Source: Dickeya fangzhongdai
GTDB taxonomy: Bacteria > Pseudomonadota > Gammaproteobacteria > Enterobacterales > Enterobacteriaceae
NCBI RefSeq assembly: GCF_002812485.1
Contig: NZ_CP025003.1
Span: 3,348,001 to 3,412,000, forward strand
Length of the DNA stretch: 64,000 bases
Direction: 5' to 3'
Within the stretch, counting starts at the first letter, position 1; every line of letters begins with the position of its first letter. A program made the position numbers and the translations under genes. Of this stretch, positions 39,227 through 48,655 are shown piece after piece. The notes below the pieces were generated by a model that searched no databases, was not told the DNA's origin, and saw only the letters and a list, made by a program, of their open reading frames with translations.

Positions 39227-40557
39227 TGCGTTACCTCCAACACCATGGCTGCCCCCAGACCGCCTGCCGCGCAGGCGGTAACCAGCCCCAATCCGCCGCC
39301 TCGCCGGCGCAGTTCATGCAACGTCTGGGTGATCATGCGCGCGCCGGTCGCGGCAAACGGATGCCCATAGGCGATCGAGCCGCCCCGCACATTGAAGCGC
39401 TCCCGGTCCACCTCCCCCACCGGCGCGCTGCGCCCGAGTTTATCGCGGGCGAATTCAGCGCTGGCGAACAGGTGCAGATTAGCCAGTGTTTGAGCGGCGA
39501 AGGCTTCATGCATGTCGATCAGCGCCAGATCATCGAGCCGGATACCAGCCCGATCGAGCGCCAGCGGGGTGGCGTACGCCGGCCCCGCCAGCATGTCCTG
39601 CTGTACCGGAATAGCGCTGAACGCATAGCTGCGCAGGTAGCCAAGCGGCGTCAGTTTCAGTTCGCTGGCGCGGGATTCGCTCATCAGCAACACGGCGGCG
39701 GCGCCGTCGGTTAACGGCGAACTGTTGCCGGCGGTCACGCTGCCGTAGCGACGGTCAAAGGCAGGTTTCAGGCGGGAATACTGTTCCGGCGCGCTGTCGC
39801 GACGAATCGTGTTGTCTTCATTAATCGCCTGCTTATATGGCGGCACCCAGGCGGTCATCACCTCGTCACGCAGTACGCCGTCGGCCCAGGCCTGCGCGGC
39901 GCGTTGATGGGAGAGATGAGCGAACGCATCCTGCGCATCGCGGCTGATACGGTAGTCTTTCGCCATCTGCTCGGCGGTATCGCCCATGCGCAGCCCGGTG
40001 GAATACTCCGCCACGGCGGGCGCCACCGGCAGTAAATCCCGTGGCCGCAGGCGAGCGAATAACGCCAGCCGCTGGCGGAAGGTTCTGGCGCGCGAAAGAT
40101 CGACCAGCGTACGCGCCAGCGCCTTGCTGACGCCGATAGGCAGCACGGAAGCCGAATCAGCGCCGCCGGCGATGCCGATGTCGATAGCACCGGCCAGAAT
40201 GCTTTCCGCCACGTTGGCGACCGCCTGGAAGCTGGTGGCGCAGGCGCGGGAGACGCTATAAGCATCGGTATGCACGCTCATGCCGCTGCCCAGCACGATT
40301 TCGCGGGCGATATTGGGCGCCTCCGGCATCTGAATTACCTGCCCGAACACCAGTTGCTGCACCAGCTCCGGTTCGACGCCGCTGCGAAGCAACAGCTCAT
40401 TGACCACCAGCTTGCCCAGCTCCAGCGCCGGAATACCATGATAAACCGTTGCCTGCCGGGCAAATGGGGTTCTCAGCCCACTGACAATCGCAATGCGGTC
40501 GCCACGCCGGGTGACCAGCGGCACTACTTCGCGTTCGCGCATAACCATTCCGTTCAT
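39223..40557 (-). CDS. fadI: Acetyl-CoA acyltransferase FadI
   Basis: Thiolase partner of FadJ that releases acetyl-CoA. The acyl-binding Cys106 is in [29 protein letters not shown] and [16 protein letters not shown] carry the His and second Cys of the thiolase site. The ATG at 40555-40557 is used; in-frame ATGs at codons 4 and 6 are also possible, and homologues are about eight residues shorter. It is coupled to fadJ. I see no convincing FadR site directly upstream. Confidence 0.95.
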   Translation of the reverse strand: MNGMVMREREVVPLVTRRGDRIAIVSGLRTPFARQATVYHGIPALELGKLVVNELLLRSGVEPELVQQLVFGQVIQMPEAPNIAREIVLGSGMSVHTDAYSVSRACATSFQAVANVAESILAGAIDIGIAGGADSASVLPIGVSKALARTLVDLSRARTFRQRLALFARLRPRDLLPVAPAVAEYSTGLRMGDTAEQMAKDYRISRDAQDAFAHLSHQRAAQAWADGVLRDEVMTAWVPPYKQAINEDNTIRRDSAPEQYSRLKPAFDRRYGSVTAGNSSPLTDGAAAVLLMSESRASELKLTPLGYLRSYAFSAIPVQQDMLAGPAYATPLALDRAGIRLDDLALIDMHEAFAAQTLANLHLFASAEFARDKLGRSAPVGEVDRERFNVRGGSIAYGHPFAATGARMITQTLHELRRRGGGLGLVTACAAGGLGAAMVLEVTQ

Positions 40558-40828
40558 CCCTTTTCAGAGACCGATGGGGTCTGAACTCATTGTTAACCTG
40601 AAGATTACATTATGCAAACAAGCAGATACCAAACAGCGAGCCGCGCCACGCTTCCGGGCGCTCATACGCAACGGGAATAAGGCGGCAAAGATAATGAAAC
40701 AGAAAGAATAATGAGGCGGGAAGACTCGGGGAATGCGGCTGATCTCAGCGAGTCAGCCGCAAAGCGAAGGCAAGCACGCCGCTATTGATCGCGGTTAACG
40801 TGATCGCGGGCTAGCTCAGGATGGCCGG

Positions 40829-41125
40829 TTAGCGCAGGCCCAGCTGGAAGATCAGGGTTTCAGCCTGGCAGCTAAACGTGAAATCCATATCCAGTTTGAA
40901 TCCGCCTTCCGCCTCGGACAGACGGGCGTCAATCACGCAAGGTTCGGATTCAACCGAACGGGCTTTTTCCGTCAGTTGCTTCTGCGTCTGTTCCGCGTCG
41001 CTGCGGTGGGGAAATACACGGCTGTAAGATGCGGTGCAATCGGTGTTATCCATTACGGTTCCCACATCCACACAGCAACAGGCGGCGGTTTCTTCTGCGC
41101 TACATTTGTTAATCGCGTTTGTCAT
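40829..41125 (-). CDS. yfcZ: YfcZ/YiiS family protein
   Basis: Small protein of unknown function (98 aa; E. coli YfcZ has 94). INKCSAEETAACCCVDVGTV has the cysteine cluster of the family, and the end FTFSCQAETLIFQLGLR is near-identical to E. coli. The frame is open to 41161, but GAGGAG lies eight bases before the ATG at 41123-41125, which matches the family start. It is divergent from fadL, as in E. coli. Confidence 0.93.
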   Translation of the reverse strand: MTNAINKCSAEETAACCCVDVGTVMDNTDCTASYSRVFPHRSDAEQTQKQLTEKARSVESEPCVIDARLSEAEGGFKLDMDFTFSCQAETLIFQLGLR

Positions 41126-41247
41126 GGCAAAACTCCTCTGCGGCGACAGGCGCCTCCACAATCGGAAGCACGCTATCCATCTATTCTGCCCCCATTTTAC
41201 TCACCACAGCCGTCTATCACTAGCACTTACCGATTAAAGGGGTATTA

Positions 41248-41263
41248 CGTGATGTAAATCACA
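41248..41263. promoter_or_regulatory. CRP-like site between yfcZ and fadL
   Basis: CGTGA-TGTAAA-TCACA matches TGTGA-N6-TCACA at 9 of 10 defined positions. It lies 244 bp upstream of fadL and 123 bp upstream of yfcZ. Confidence 0.65.
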
Positions 41264-41409
41264 TCTTAACGTTATTTTTCAATGAAATAGGCTAAATCAT
41301 CTAAACATAATCATGACATTTGTTAACTGGATCTAATTTCTGAATCATTTTTGCAACATTTGTGGAACTGAAAGAAAACATTTCATCGTTTTACTTTTAT
41401 ACTTTTCGC

Positions 41410-41426
41410 AACTGGTCTGATTTGTC
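41410..41426 (+). promoter_or_regulatory. FadR-like operator at fadL
   Basis: AACTGGTCTGATTTGTC matches AACTGGTCNGACNNGTT at 12 of 14 defined positions, with the AACTGGTC half perfect. It overlaps the -35 of the predicted fadL promoter, which fits repression relieved by long-chain acyl-CoA. Confidence 0.75.
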
Positions 41427-41449
41427 AGCCCATTAACCCCCCCTACAAT
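41422..41449 (+). promoter_or_regulatory. Predicted fadL promoter
   Basis: TTGTCA (41422-41427), 16-bp spacer, TACAAT (41444-41449), 57 bp before the fadL start. Confidence 0.55.
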
Positions 41450-41506
41450 GCGCGTCCCTTGTTACACGCTTAACAAAAATTACAAACGTTCAGTGAGGTT
41501 TCGGTC

Positions 41507-42772
41507 ATGAGCCAGAAAGTCCTGTTAAAGAAAACATCACTTGCTGTGGCGCTGGCGCTAATGGCATCCAATGCAACCGCTGCAGGTTTCCAGTTGAATG
41601 AGTTCTCCTCATCCGGCCTGGGGCGCGCCTTTTCGGGTGAAAGCGCCATTGCAGACAATGCGACCTCCGGCAGCCGCAACCCGGCGACCATGACGATGTT
41701 TGATCGTCCGGCCTTTTCCGGCGGCGTGACCTACATTAACCCGGACATCGACCTGCGCGGCTCCAGCAGCACCGGCCGTGACGCCAGCGCAGACAATATT
41801 GCGCCGCACGCCTGGGTGCCCAACCTGCATTTCATCATGCCGCTGAACGAGCAGTGGGCGGTAGGCGCATCCGCCACCACCAACTTCGGTCTGGCGACTG
41901 AATTCAGCGACAATTTCAGCGCCGGTTCCATCGCGGGCAAAACCGACCTGAAAACCTCCAACCTGAATCTGAGCGCGGCCTATCGCCTCAACCAGCATTT
42001 CAGCTTTGGTCTGGGCGTCAACGCCGTGTACGCCGATGCCAAGATTGTGCGTAACGCCGGCGAAGTCGGTCCGGCGCTGGGCGTACGCTCAACGTCCGAG
42101 ATCACTCATCTGGATGGTAAAGAATGGGGCTATGGCTGGAACGCCGGCATCCTGTATGAACTGGATAAAAACAACCGCTTCGGCCTGAGTTACCGCTCCA
42201 AAGTCGACATCGACTTTGATGGTTCCTTCCGAAGCGACCTGGCGGCGCCGCGCGGCACCAGCGGCGCCACCATCCCCGGCAAGCTGACGCTCAACCTGCC
42301 GGAAATGTGGGAGCTTTCCGCTTACCACCGCGTCGCCCCGCAATGGGCGGTTCACTACAGTCTGGCCTACACCAGCTGGAGTTCCTTCCAGGAATTGCGC
42401 GCCACCGGCAGCAACGGCCAGCAACTGTTCCAGAAAGACGAACGCTTCCACGATGCCTACCGCATCGCGCTGGGCACCACGTACTACTACGACGACAACT
42501 GGACTTTCCGCACCGGTATCGCGTTTGACGACAGCCCGGTACCGGCCGACAAACGCACCATCTCCATCCCGGATCAGGATCGTCTCTGGCTGAGCGCCGG
42601 CACCACCTACGCCTTCAACAAAGACGCCTCGGTGGATGTGGGCGTGTCTTACATGCACGGTCAGAAAGTGACGATTCACGAAGCCGGCGTCGCGGCCAAC
42701 CTGCCCTCTTACACCTTTACCTCTAAAGGCCGGGCGTGGTTGTACGGCGTGAACTTCAACTACAGTTTCTAA
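41507..42772 (+). CDS. fadL: Long-chain fatty acid outer-membrane transporter FadL
   Basis: Outer-membrane beta-barrel that takes up long-chain fatty acids. The signal peptide is residues 1-25 (ends ASNATA before [20 protein letters not shown]); this N-terminal hatch segment, including NPATM, is diagnostic of FadL. The barrel ends in the aromatic C-terminus NFNYSF expected for outer-membrane insertion. Length 421 (E. coli about 446). It is convergent with mqo, with a structured repeat element between them. Confidence 0.97.
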   Translation: MSQKVLLKKTSLAVALALMASNATAAGFQLNEFSSSGLGRAFSGESAIADNATSGSRNPATMTMFDRPAFSGGVTYINPDIDLRGSSSTGRDASADNIAPHAWVPNLHFIMPLNEQWAVGASATTNFGLATEFSDNFSAGSIAGKTDLKTSNLNLSAAYRLNQHFSFGLGVNAVYADAKIVRNAGEVGPALGVRSTSEITHLDGKEWGYGWNAGILYELDKNNRFGLSYRSKVDIDFDGSFRSDLAAPRGTSGATIPGKLTLNLPEMWELSAYHRVAPQWAVHYSLAYTSWSSFQELRATGSNGQQLFQKDERFHDAYRIALGTTYYYDDNWTFRTGIAFDDSPVPADKRTISIPDQDRLWLSAGTTYAFNKDASVDVGVSYMHGQKVTIHEAGVAANLPSYTFTSKGRAWLYGVNFNYSF

Positions 42773-42800
42773 CCCGGGTACCTAACCCGTATTCGTAAAA

Positions 42801-42820
42801 AAGGCCGCTATCGCGGCCTT
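42801..42820. terminator. Hairpin after fadL (copy A of a duplicated 20-mer)
   Basis: AAGGCCGC-TATC-GCGGCCTT, a perfect 8-bp stem. The A-run before it becomes a T-run on the minus strand, so it best terminates leftward transcription. An identical 20-mer is at 43171-43190. Confidence 0.8.
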
Positions 42821-42823
42821 GAG

Positions 42824-43133
42824 ACTGTTGACAAACAGTTCTGTGTCTTGTGAATGGTGAAGTTTGTCCGGTCAGTGAATAGTTTCGTGCAGGATAAGCG
42901 GTGTCATTTCTTTGCTGCTTCATCGCACGCACGACAAGGAGAGGTTCAAACGCCACCTCTCCTTGACCACTGGCTGGGGGCTAAACTGTGGCGCTGCACG
43001 CTACCTTCGGCGTTCGCCTTCGCTGTTCGGGCCGCCAGTGACGTGCTCCCAGCACGGCACTGGCTTTCGCGACGTCCTGTCGCTCACCCGGCGAAGTCGC
43101 CCACCTCAGCACAGTTTTTGATGCCGGAAAAAT
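42824..43133 (+). repeat. Dispersed structured repeat element, copy 1
   Basis: About 310 bp, matched by copy 2 at 59432-59744. Hairpins: ACTGTT/AACAGT (42824-42839); CAAGGAGAGGT/ACCTCTCCTTG (42935-42965); GCCAGTG-A-CGTGCT/AGCACG-G-CACTGGC (43034-43064); GCGAC/GTCGC (43069-43083). A long-range stem AAACTGTG (42983-42990) and CACAGTTT (43110-43117) closes the last part and is followed by a T-run. Conserved unpaired or tertiary stretches include GGCGTTCGCCTTCGCTG and CTCACCCGGCGAAG, whose CTTCGC and GCGAAG can also pair. No reading frame is conserved between copies. It lies between convergent fadL and mqo. Orientation is taken from the T-run. Confidence 0.88.
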
Positions 43134-43170
43134 GCTTCATCCTGTACTTAAGGGCTTTGTCAGAAATCTG

Positions 43171-43190
43171 AAGGCCGCTATCGCGGCCTT
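43171..43190. terminator. Hairpin before the mqo 3' end (copy B of a duplicated 20-mer)
   Basis: Identical to 42801-42820 including the loop; followed by TTGGTTTT on the plus strand. It lies 33 bp from the mqo stop. The two copies flank the repeat element. Confidence 0.75.
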
Positions 43191-43223
43191 TGGTTTTATG
43201 GGAAGTCGGCTATGCCGGCGGTA

Positions 43224-44795
43224 TTATTCCGGCTTCACTTCCATATAGTTCAGTTTCAGCGTGCTACTGGTGTAACCGCGGATCTTGTTGGTCAGGTCGA
43301 TATTGCCTTCCAGTTTCTGGCCGTAAGACGGAATGATTTCCTTCAGTTTGGCCTGCCATTCCGGCGTCGCAACCTTATCCTTGAACACGGTCTGCATCAG
43401 GCTCAGCATGATCGGCGCAGCAGTGGACGCACCCGGCGACGCGCCCAACAGCGCGGCGATGGAGCCGTCTTTGTCGCTGACAATCTCGGTGCCCAGCTTC
43501 AGTACGCCGCCCAGATCTTTGTCTTTCTTGATGACCTGTACGCGTTGACCCGCCACCGCCAGACGCCAGTCAGACTGTTTGGCCTGCGGGAAGTACTCTT
43601 TCAGCGCGGCAAAACGGTCATCGTCGCTCATCATTAACTGACCGATCAGGTATTTCACCAGATCGAAGTTATCGATCCCCACATTTACCATCGGCATAAA
43701 GTTGGAGGTGTTCATGGACGAGAACAGATCCCACAGCGAACCGTTTTTCAGGAATTTGCTGGAGAAGGTAGCGAACGGCCCGAACAGCAACACCTGCTTG
43801 CCGTTGAAGATACGGGTATCCAGATGCGGTACGGACATCGGCGGCGCGCCAACCGAGGCTTTACCGTATACCTTGGCGAGATGGCGTTTTACGATGTCCT
43901 GATTATCGGTGACCAGAAACTCGCCGCCGACCGGGAAACCGCCATAGTTGCCCGCTTCAGGAATGCCGGATTTCTGCAGCAGTTGCAGCGCCGCGCCGCC
44001 GGCGCCGATGAACACGAACCTGGCTTTGATCGCGCTTTCTTTACCGCCGTTTTTCAGGTCGGCAACCACTACGTCCCAGGTTTTATCCGGGTTGCGCTTG
44101 ATGTCGCGTACTTCGTTGCTCAGTTTCAGGTTGAAAGTCGTATGCTGTTTCAACCCATCCACCAGTTGGCGGGTGACTTCGCCGTAGTTGACATCGGTGC
44201 CGATCGGCATACGGGTGGCGGCAATCTTCTGTTGCGGATCGCGCCCTTCCATCACCAGCGGGATCCACTGCTTGATCTGATCCGCGTTGTCGGAGAACTC
44301 CATGCCGCGGAACAGGGTGCTGTGCTGCAGCGCCTGATAACGTTTGTGCAGGTAATTAACGTTGTCGTCGCCCCACACGAAGCTCATGTGCGGCACGCTA
44401 TTGATAAACGACGACGGGTCTTTCATCACATTGTGAGAAATTTGATAAGACCAGAACTGACGGGAAACTTCGAACGCTTCGCTGATTTCGACCGCCTTGC
44501 TGATGTCAATCGAGCCGTCGGCTTTTTCCGGCGTGTAGTTCAGTTCCATAAAAGCGGAGTGGCCGGTACCGGCGTTATTCCAGCCGTTGGAGCTTTCCTC
44601 CGCCACATTATCCAGACGCTCGACCATGCTGATGGTCCAGTTCGGCTCCAGCGCCTGCAGATAGGTGCCCAGCGTGGCGCTCATGACGCCACCGCCGATC
44701 AGCACCACATCCACTGCCTTACTTTCTTCCGCCATGACAGGCTGTGCCAGCCCTATGGCGCCCAGACACAAGGTGGTAACCAATAGTTTTTTCAT
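43224..44795 (-). CDS. mqo: Malate:quinone oxidoreductase
   Basis: FAD-dependent membrane-associated enzyme that oxidises malate to oxaloacetate and passes electrons to the quinone pool. An N-terminal signal-like segment (1-22, ending PVMA) is followed by the FAD motif [39 protein letters not shown] and [15 protein letters not shown] are family hallmarks, and [16 protein letters not shown] is near the C-terminus. Length 523 against 548 in E. coli, which has a longer tail. It is a single gene; the 416 bp upstream are described separately. Confidence 0.97.
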   Translation of the reverse strand: MKKLLVTTLCLGAIGLAQPVMAEESKAVDVVLIGGGVMSATLGTYLQALEPNWTISMVERLDNVAEESSNGWNNAGTGHSAFMELNYTPEKADGSIDISKAVEISEAFEVSRQFWSYQISHNVMKDPSSFINSVPHMSFVWGDDNVNYLHKRYQALQHSTLFRGMEFSDNADQIKQWIPLVMEGRDPQQKIAATRMPIGTDVNYGEVTRQLVDGLKQHTTFNLKLSNEVRDIKRNPDKTWDVVVADLKNGGKESAIKARFVFIGAGGAALQLLQKSGIPEAGNYGGFPVGGEFLVTDNQDIVKRHLAKVYGKASVGAPPMSVPHLDTRIFNGKQVLLFGPFATFSSKFLKNGSLWDLFSSMNTSNFMPMVNVGIDNFDLVKYLIGQLMMSDDDRFAALKEYFPQAKQSDWRLAVAGQRVQVIKKDKDLGGVLKLGTEIVSDKDGSIAALLGASPGASTAAPIMLSLMQTVFKDKVATPEWQAKLKEIIPSYGQKLEGNIDLTNKIRGYTSSTLKLNYMEVKPE

Positions 44796-45170
44796 GTTTA
44801 TGTCCCGTTATGTCAATGTGTCATCCCTGCAGGTGAACAAGGGTGATTCCAGATTAGCGAGATAACGATGCAGGAGCGATGAGCCATGAGAAACACGGCG
44901 GCAACCCGTAGCAGGTGCGCGACAACGCCTTCGTCTATTTCAGCATAGAGCAAAAATGGCTGACGGCAGGCGGAGATAAGAGCGCGTTACGCCATACGCG
45001 GATTGCTGCTCAGGGCTGCTGAATCGTTACCCTCTCTAACCGGCTGTTATTATTGTTACATAGACGGTGGAAATAAATTTATGTAATTAAATAAACGCTC
45101 AACAACAATATAACGTTTCACAAACAATCAGTTTGGCGGGTTTCAGGCGGGCAGGTAAGAAGAGTTGTGA
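44796..45170. other. Intergenic region upstream of mqo
   Basis: AT-rich in its middle (about 45050-45120). It must hold the mqo promoter, but I do not find an unambiguous one or a clear operator, and there is no gene. Confidence 0.5.
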
Positions 45171-45192
45171 CAAAAGGCGCCCGCAGGCGCCT
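45171..45192 (-). terminator. mlaA terminator
   Basis: AGGCGCC (45175-45181) and GGCGCCT (45186-45192), loop CGCA, followed on the minus strand by TTTTG. It lies 20 bp after the mlaA stop. Confidence 0.88.
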
Positions 45193-45211
45193 ATCAATAC
45201 TAAAAAAACGC

Positions 45212-45973
45212 TTATTTATCTGAATCGATTTCGTCCAGACTGCCTTCAATCGCTTTAGCGTTCGGGTTTGCCACCGGGGCGGATTTACCGTCGTTAGCCA
45301 GGAAATCGTGCCGCTGGAAATAGGCGTCGCGCACCATCAGATAAGGGTCGGACGAATTACGCAGCAGCCCGTCGGAATCCAGCAGGCGGGCGCGGGTTTC
45401 CAGTCCTTCCACCGCCCACTTGCCGGCGGACATCCAGAAAGTGAGATAACTCAACGGCGGATAAAGCGTATCCACTACCCCGCCGCCGTCTTCACGCAGC
45501 GTGGCGCTGCCATAACCCGGCAGCACCAGATAAGGCCCGTAGCCTACATCGTAATGCCCCAGCGTACTGCCGAAACGGTGCGGCTCTTCTTTCGCCAGTT
45601 TCGGATTCGCCATTGCCGCGACGTCGATCAGGCCGCCCATCCCCAGCAAGGTGTTAAGGAAGAAGCGGTTAAAGTGAATCATCGCCTGATAGGGTTTACC
45701 CTCGGCGAAATAGTTCACCATGGTGGCGGGTTCAGACAGGTTGACGAAGAAATTGGTCAGACCATTGCGCGCCGGTTGCGGCATATAATCGCGCCAGACC
45801 ACCGCTGCCGGGCGCACCACATACGGATCCAGCACGTTGTAGTTGAAGCCGAACATGGTGCGGTTGAATCCTTCCAGCGGATCCGAACGCTGCTCAGGCG
45901 CTGAGGTTTTAGAGCTGGCACAGCCGGCAAGCAATGCGCTCGCCAGTACCACACCACCCAGACGAAAATTCAT
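45212..45973 (-). CDS. mlaA: MlaA (VacJ), outer-membrane lipid-asymmetry lipoprotein
   Basis: Outer-membrane lipoprotein that removes surface phospholipids and hands them to MlaC/MlaFEDB. The lipobox LLAGC is near residue 18, followed by family blocks RSDPLEGFNRTMFGFNY and GHYDVGYGPYLVLPGYG. The frame is open to 46054, but GGGAGA lies five bases before the ATG at 45971-45973, which gives MNFRLGGVV and 253 residues (E. coli 251). The rest of the mla system is not in the window. Confidence 0.95.
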   Translation of the reverse strand: MNFRLGGVVLASALLAGCASSKTSAPEQRSDPLEGFNRTMFGFNYNVLDPYVVRPAAVVWRDYMPQPARNGLTNFFVNLSEPATMVNYFAEGKPYQAMIHFNRFFLNTLLGMGGLIDVAAMANPKLAKEEPHRFGSTLGHYDVGYGPYLVLPGYGSATLREDGGGVVDTLYPPLSYLTFWMSAGKWAVEGLETRARLLDSDGLLRNSSDPYLMVRDAYFQRHDFLANDGKSAPVANPNAKAIEGSLDEIDSDK

Positions 45974-46450
45974 AACGTATCTCCCTGCTGAACTTTCATG
46001 CAGTCCGCACGACCTGCCATCGGGCCGCCAGCGCACAAGGCCACATGTTATCATCTTAATACACCGGGCTTTGGTTTGCCCGTGCCGCCAGCGGCGGTCT
46101 GTTGGAAAAATGGCGATCGTTTAATAGCGGCGCCAGAAGTGACGCCCCTCCCGTCAGCGCTTCAGAATTGTCCGGTTCATGCTGGACACCCTTGCTCGGG
46201 AAACAACCGCCGTCGCATCGACTGACGCGACGGTCAACATTGGAGGATGCGGATCCTGCTTCAGGCACCGGTATAATTCCAGCACCAATTGTGCGATCGC
46301 ACCCTAATTCAGTGATTTGCGTAGTCCGTCACCCATTTGTCTGACGGCCAGCGTAGCGAAAGATACCACGATTAAGGCCGCTATTCAGGCCAAAACTGGT
46401 GGCGGATTGAGCAAACGCACCGGCAAGTGCTTATGGCGACAGCCAAATCG
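45974..46450. other. Intergenic region mlaA-tRNA-Arg
   Basis: About 480 bp separating divergent mlaA and the tRNA. Several short frames cross it without ribosome sites or recognisable sequence. I see no gene or mobile element in it. Confidence 0.5.
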
Positions 46451-46452
46451 GT

Positions 46453-46458
46453 TATAAT
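46453..46458 (+). promoter_or_regulatory. -10 element of the tRNA-Arg promoter
   Basis: Consensus TATAAT, followed by the GC-rich GCGGCGCC expected at stringently controlled stable-RNA promoters, 14 bp before the tRNA. The -35 is poor (TTATGG at 46431-46436). Confidence 0.65.
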
Positions 46459-46472
46459 GCGGCGCCAACGCA

Positions 46473-46547
46473 GTCCCCATAGTTAAATGGATATAACAAG
46501 CCCCTCCTAAGGGCTAGTTGCAGGTTCGATCCCTGCTGGGGACGCCA
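46473..46547 (+). tRNA. argW: tRNA-Arg (anticodon CCU)
   Basis: 75-nt cloverleaf with encoded CCA end. Acceptor stem GTCCCCA/TGGGGAC; anticodon stem AGCCC/GGGCT with loop C-T-CCT-A-A, giving anticodon CCT at 46506-46508 (decodes AGG); T-arm GCAGG-TTCGATC-CCTGC. In E. coli argW lies at the same end of the mlaA region and is a known phage integration site. Here E. coli-like gene order stops at this gene. Confidence 0.95.
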
Positions 46548-46832
46548 GTCAATTCACCCCCCCTATATAAGCCTATCATTCATCTTTATATCGCCCCGTC
46601 ACTCAGCACATTCTGCTGGCTACAGCCTGATATCTCGTCTGCAACCATAAATCAATCCGTCCCCGTCCTCCTGATACCGGCATTCGTCGCACACGGTTTA
46701 CGCCAGCAACGGTTTGCGCCGTAAACCGTAAATAGGGAAAACGCGAAATAACATGTAATGCATGCCGCAAGGATGATTAAAAAAGATGGAGGGAATCACA
46801 AATAGCCGGGCCATCCAGCCCGGCCGGAGGCA

Positions 46833-47624
46833 TTAGCGGGAGCTGTCCACGCTGGCCTGCGTGAAGTTCGGGTAATCACCCGGTTTGCCGTTGTTCAGAT
46901 TAGACAGGAAGTTGCCGTCCTTCATCGGGATATCAGCCGATTCGTAGTTGAAGGTATTCATCTTGTTGCGCATGTCCTGATTGCTGACGCCATCGCCATG
47001 CACCGAGTACCAGCTGACAATATCCGGCGTAACGAAAGTGTTGTAGGGGTTTTCCGCCTGTTCGCCTGATTTGGCAAAACGGAAAGCGTGGGTCAGCCCG
47101 CCGTCTTTATGGTACACAAACTTCAGGTGACCATTTTGTTTGTCGAGGCTGGATGCGGCCGCCGTCGTCAGCTTACCGTGCGCGCTGTAGCTACCGTGCG
47201 TCACGGCGCCGTTTTTGGTCCAGACCGCCGCATATTCCCAGTCGTGGCGATGACCGCTCTTGATGCCGGCCACAATCTGATCTTTCAGGAAGTAGAGCGC
47301 GTAAAAGTGGCCGCAGTAGCGGTTGCCGCCGTTATTGACGCAGGCGTAACGATGCAACGTGTTGGATTTGTCCAGAAACGTGGACCAGCGGCAACCGCCT
47401 GTCAGGCTGCCGGTCGGGTTAAGGCCGCCATTCTGCTTGCCGCTGCGGCTGATCCCGGCGCTGGGCAGACAACCGTCCGTATCGAAATCGAATACCGGCG
47501 CAATCGACGCGGCGTTAACGCCGGAAGGCAGCGCCTGATCCAGCTTGTCAAAATCATCGGCGTGAGCCGCAAACGCAATCCAAAGGGGGAGTGTTGCCAG
47601 AACAGCTGTCTTCTTAAAAAACAT
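46833..47624 (-). CDS. nipE: Necrosis and ethylene-inducing NEP1-like protein (NPP1 family)
   Basis: Secreted cytotoxin that damages dicot plant membranes by binding glycosylinositol phosphorylceramide sphingolipids; soft-rot bacteria export it through the Out type II system. The signal peptide is residues 1-22 (ends FAAHA before DDFDK). The family heptapeptide GHRHDWE is intact at residues 124-130, giving the His, Asp and Glu that bind the cation. Four cysteines (in GCLPS, GGCRW, YACVN, YCGHF) could form disulfides. Length 263 is typical. The name nipE is my assignment by analogy with Nip proteins of Pectobacterium and Dickeya. It is 285 bp from the tRNA with a long AT-rich upstream region. 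Confidence 0.93.
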   Translation of the reverse strand: MFFKKTAVLATLPLWIAFAAHADDFDKLDQALPSGVNAASIAPVFDFDTDGCLPSAGISRSGKQNGGLNPTGSLTGGCRWSTFLDKSNTLHRYACVNNGGNRYCGHFYALYFLKDQIVAGIKSGHRHDWEYAAVWTKNGAVTHGSYSAHGKLTTAAASSLDKQNGHLKFVYHKDGGLTHAFRFAKSGEQAENPYNTFVTPDIVSWYSVHGDGVSNQDMRNKMNTFNYESADIPMKDGNFLSNLNNGKPGDYPNFTQASVDSSR

Positions 47625-48655
47625 ATCATCTCCTGTTTCTGTTTTACTTAATTAGGCGTCATGCCTGTAAGTGCTTTTAAAAAGCAAAAGAAAGATGGGT
47701 GGCTCATATTAATTACCACAATGACAACACCCATGTTACAACTGTGAATAAATACCAGCTCGAACATCTGGCTGGTCGGAAGTCATCATAACTGCTTTTT
47801 TAGTCAGGATTCAATCTTTAGCCAGAGCGGATTCTTATTATCCTAAATATAAATATCACAGTCGTTATTCGTTTCAAAAAACAAAACCAATGAATGATAG
47901 CGATATAAAATTATCACCTGTCAGAAGCAATATGCTTTGTCATCCATTTTTATCCCCACTTTTTTTCATACTATAAAAGGCTTTTTTCAGGAAACCAACA
48001 GCCTTTCCAGCAAAGGAGGATTCGCACCCAACGCCATCACTACGCCTTTAAAATTTCCAAATAACTCCCAAAAATCATGATTCCCGGCTTTGTTGTCTGC
48101 GTCGGGTATTGCTGCAGCGTTTCCCCAACAGTTTTATCGCGTTTTCTATCACCAGCCTGAAAATCTCCCAGCCATTTTCTATTAAAAGCGCTGATGAAGA
48201 AAAAATATTTTTGTCATCTCGATGATATAAAACCGCCATAAATCGCCGTTATAAATAAGACTCGACAGAACGCGCAGCAAGATATATCGACAATAAATAA
48301 AACGCATTAAAAAAACGAAGTATTTTCCGTTTAATAAAAAGATAATTTATTCCATGACGTTCATATCATTCGCATTACAATTATCTGCCCTCATTATGAG
48401 TTTCCTTTTTTTTATTGACTCTCCGGCATAGTATTTACCATTTCAACAGGCTAAGTTCGTTGTCGTGGGATCGTTTTCATTACGATTCCCACCGATTTCC
48501 CCTGTGAGCCGATTCGTGACAGTTCTTAAAAAAGTGCGTACAAATAAAACCAGCATATTTACTCCCCGATATATTCCTGCTTCGATACCACTACCACACT
48601 ATTCCTATTCCAGCTCGGCGTTCTCGCCTTGCTCGCCAAAAACAAAGGAAAAACC
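47625..48655. other. Long AT-rich region upstream of the necrosis protein and acid phosphatase genes
   Basis: 1031 bp between divergent genes, with no supportable gene and much higher A+T than flanking coding DNA. It should hold both promoters and room for several regulators, as usual for soft-rot virulence genes, but I could not pick out a convincing KdgR, CRP or Fur site. AAAGGAAAAACC ahead of 48656 is the ribosome site of the phosphatase. Confidence 0.5.

Noticed and set aside
40565..40590. Possible FadR site upstream of fadI
   Set aside because: The best alignment on either strand reaches only about 9 of 14 defined positions, too weak beside the fadL and fabB sites.
46102..46344. Short frames between mlaA and tRNA-Arg
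   Set aside because: Overlapping frames on both strands without ribosome sites or protein-like conservation.
46548..46832. Prophage or integrase remnant after tRNA-Arg
   Set aside because: No integrase-like frame and no repeat of the tRNA 3' end could be found in the window.
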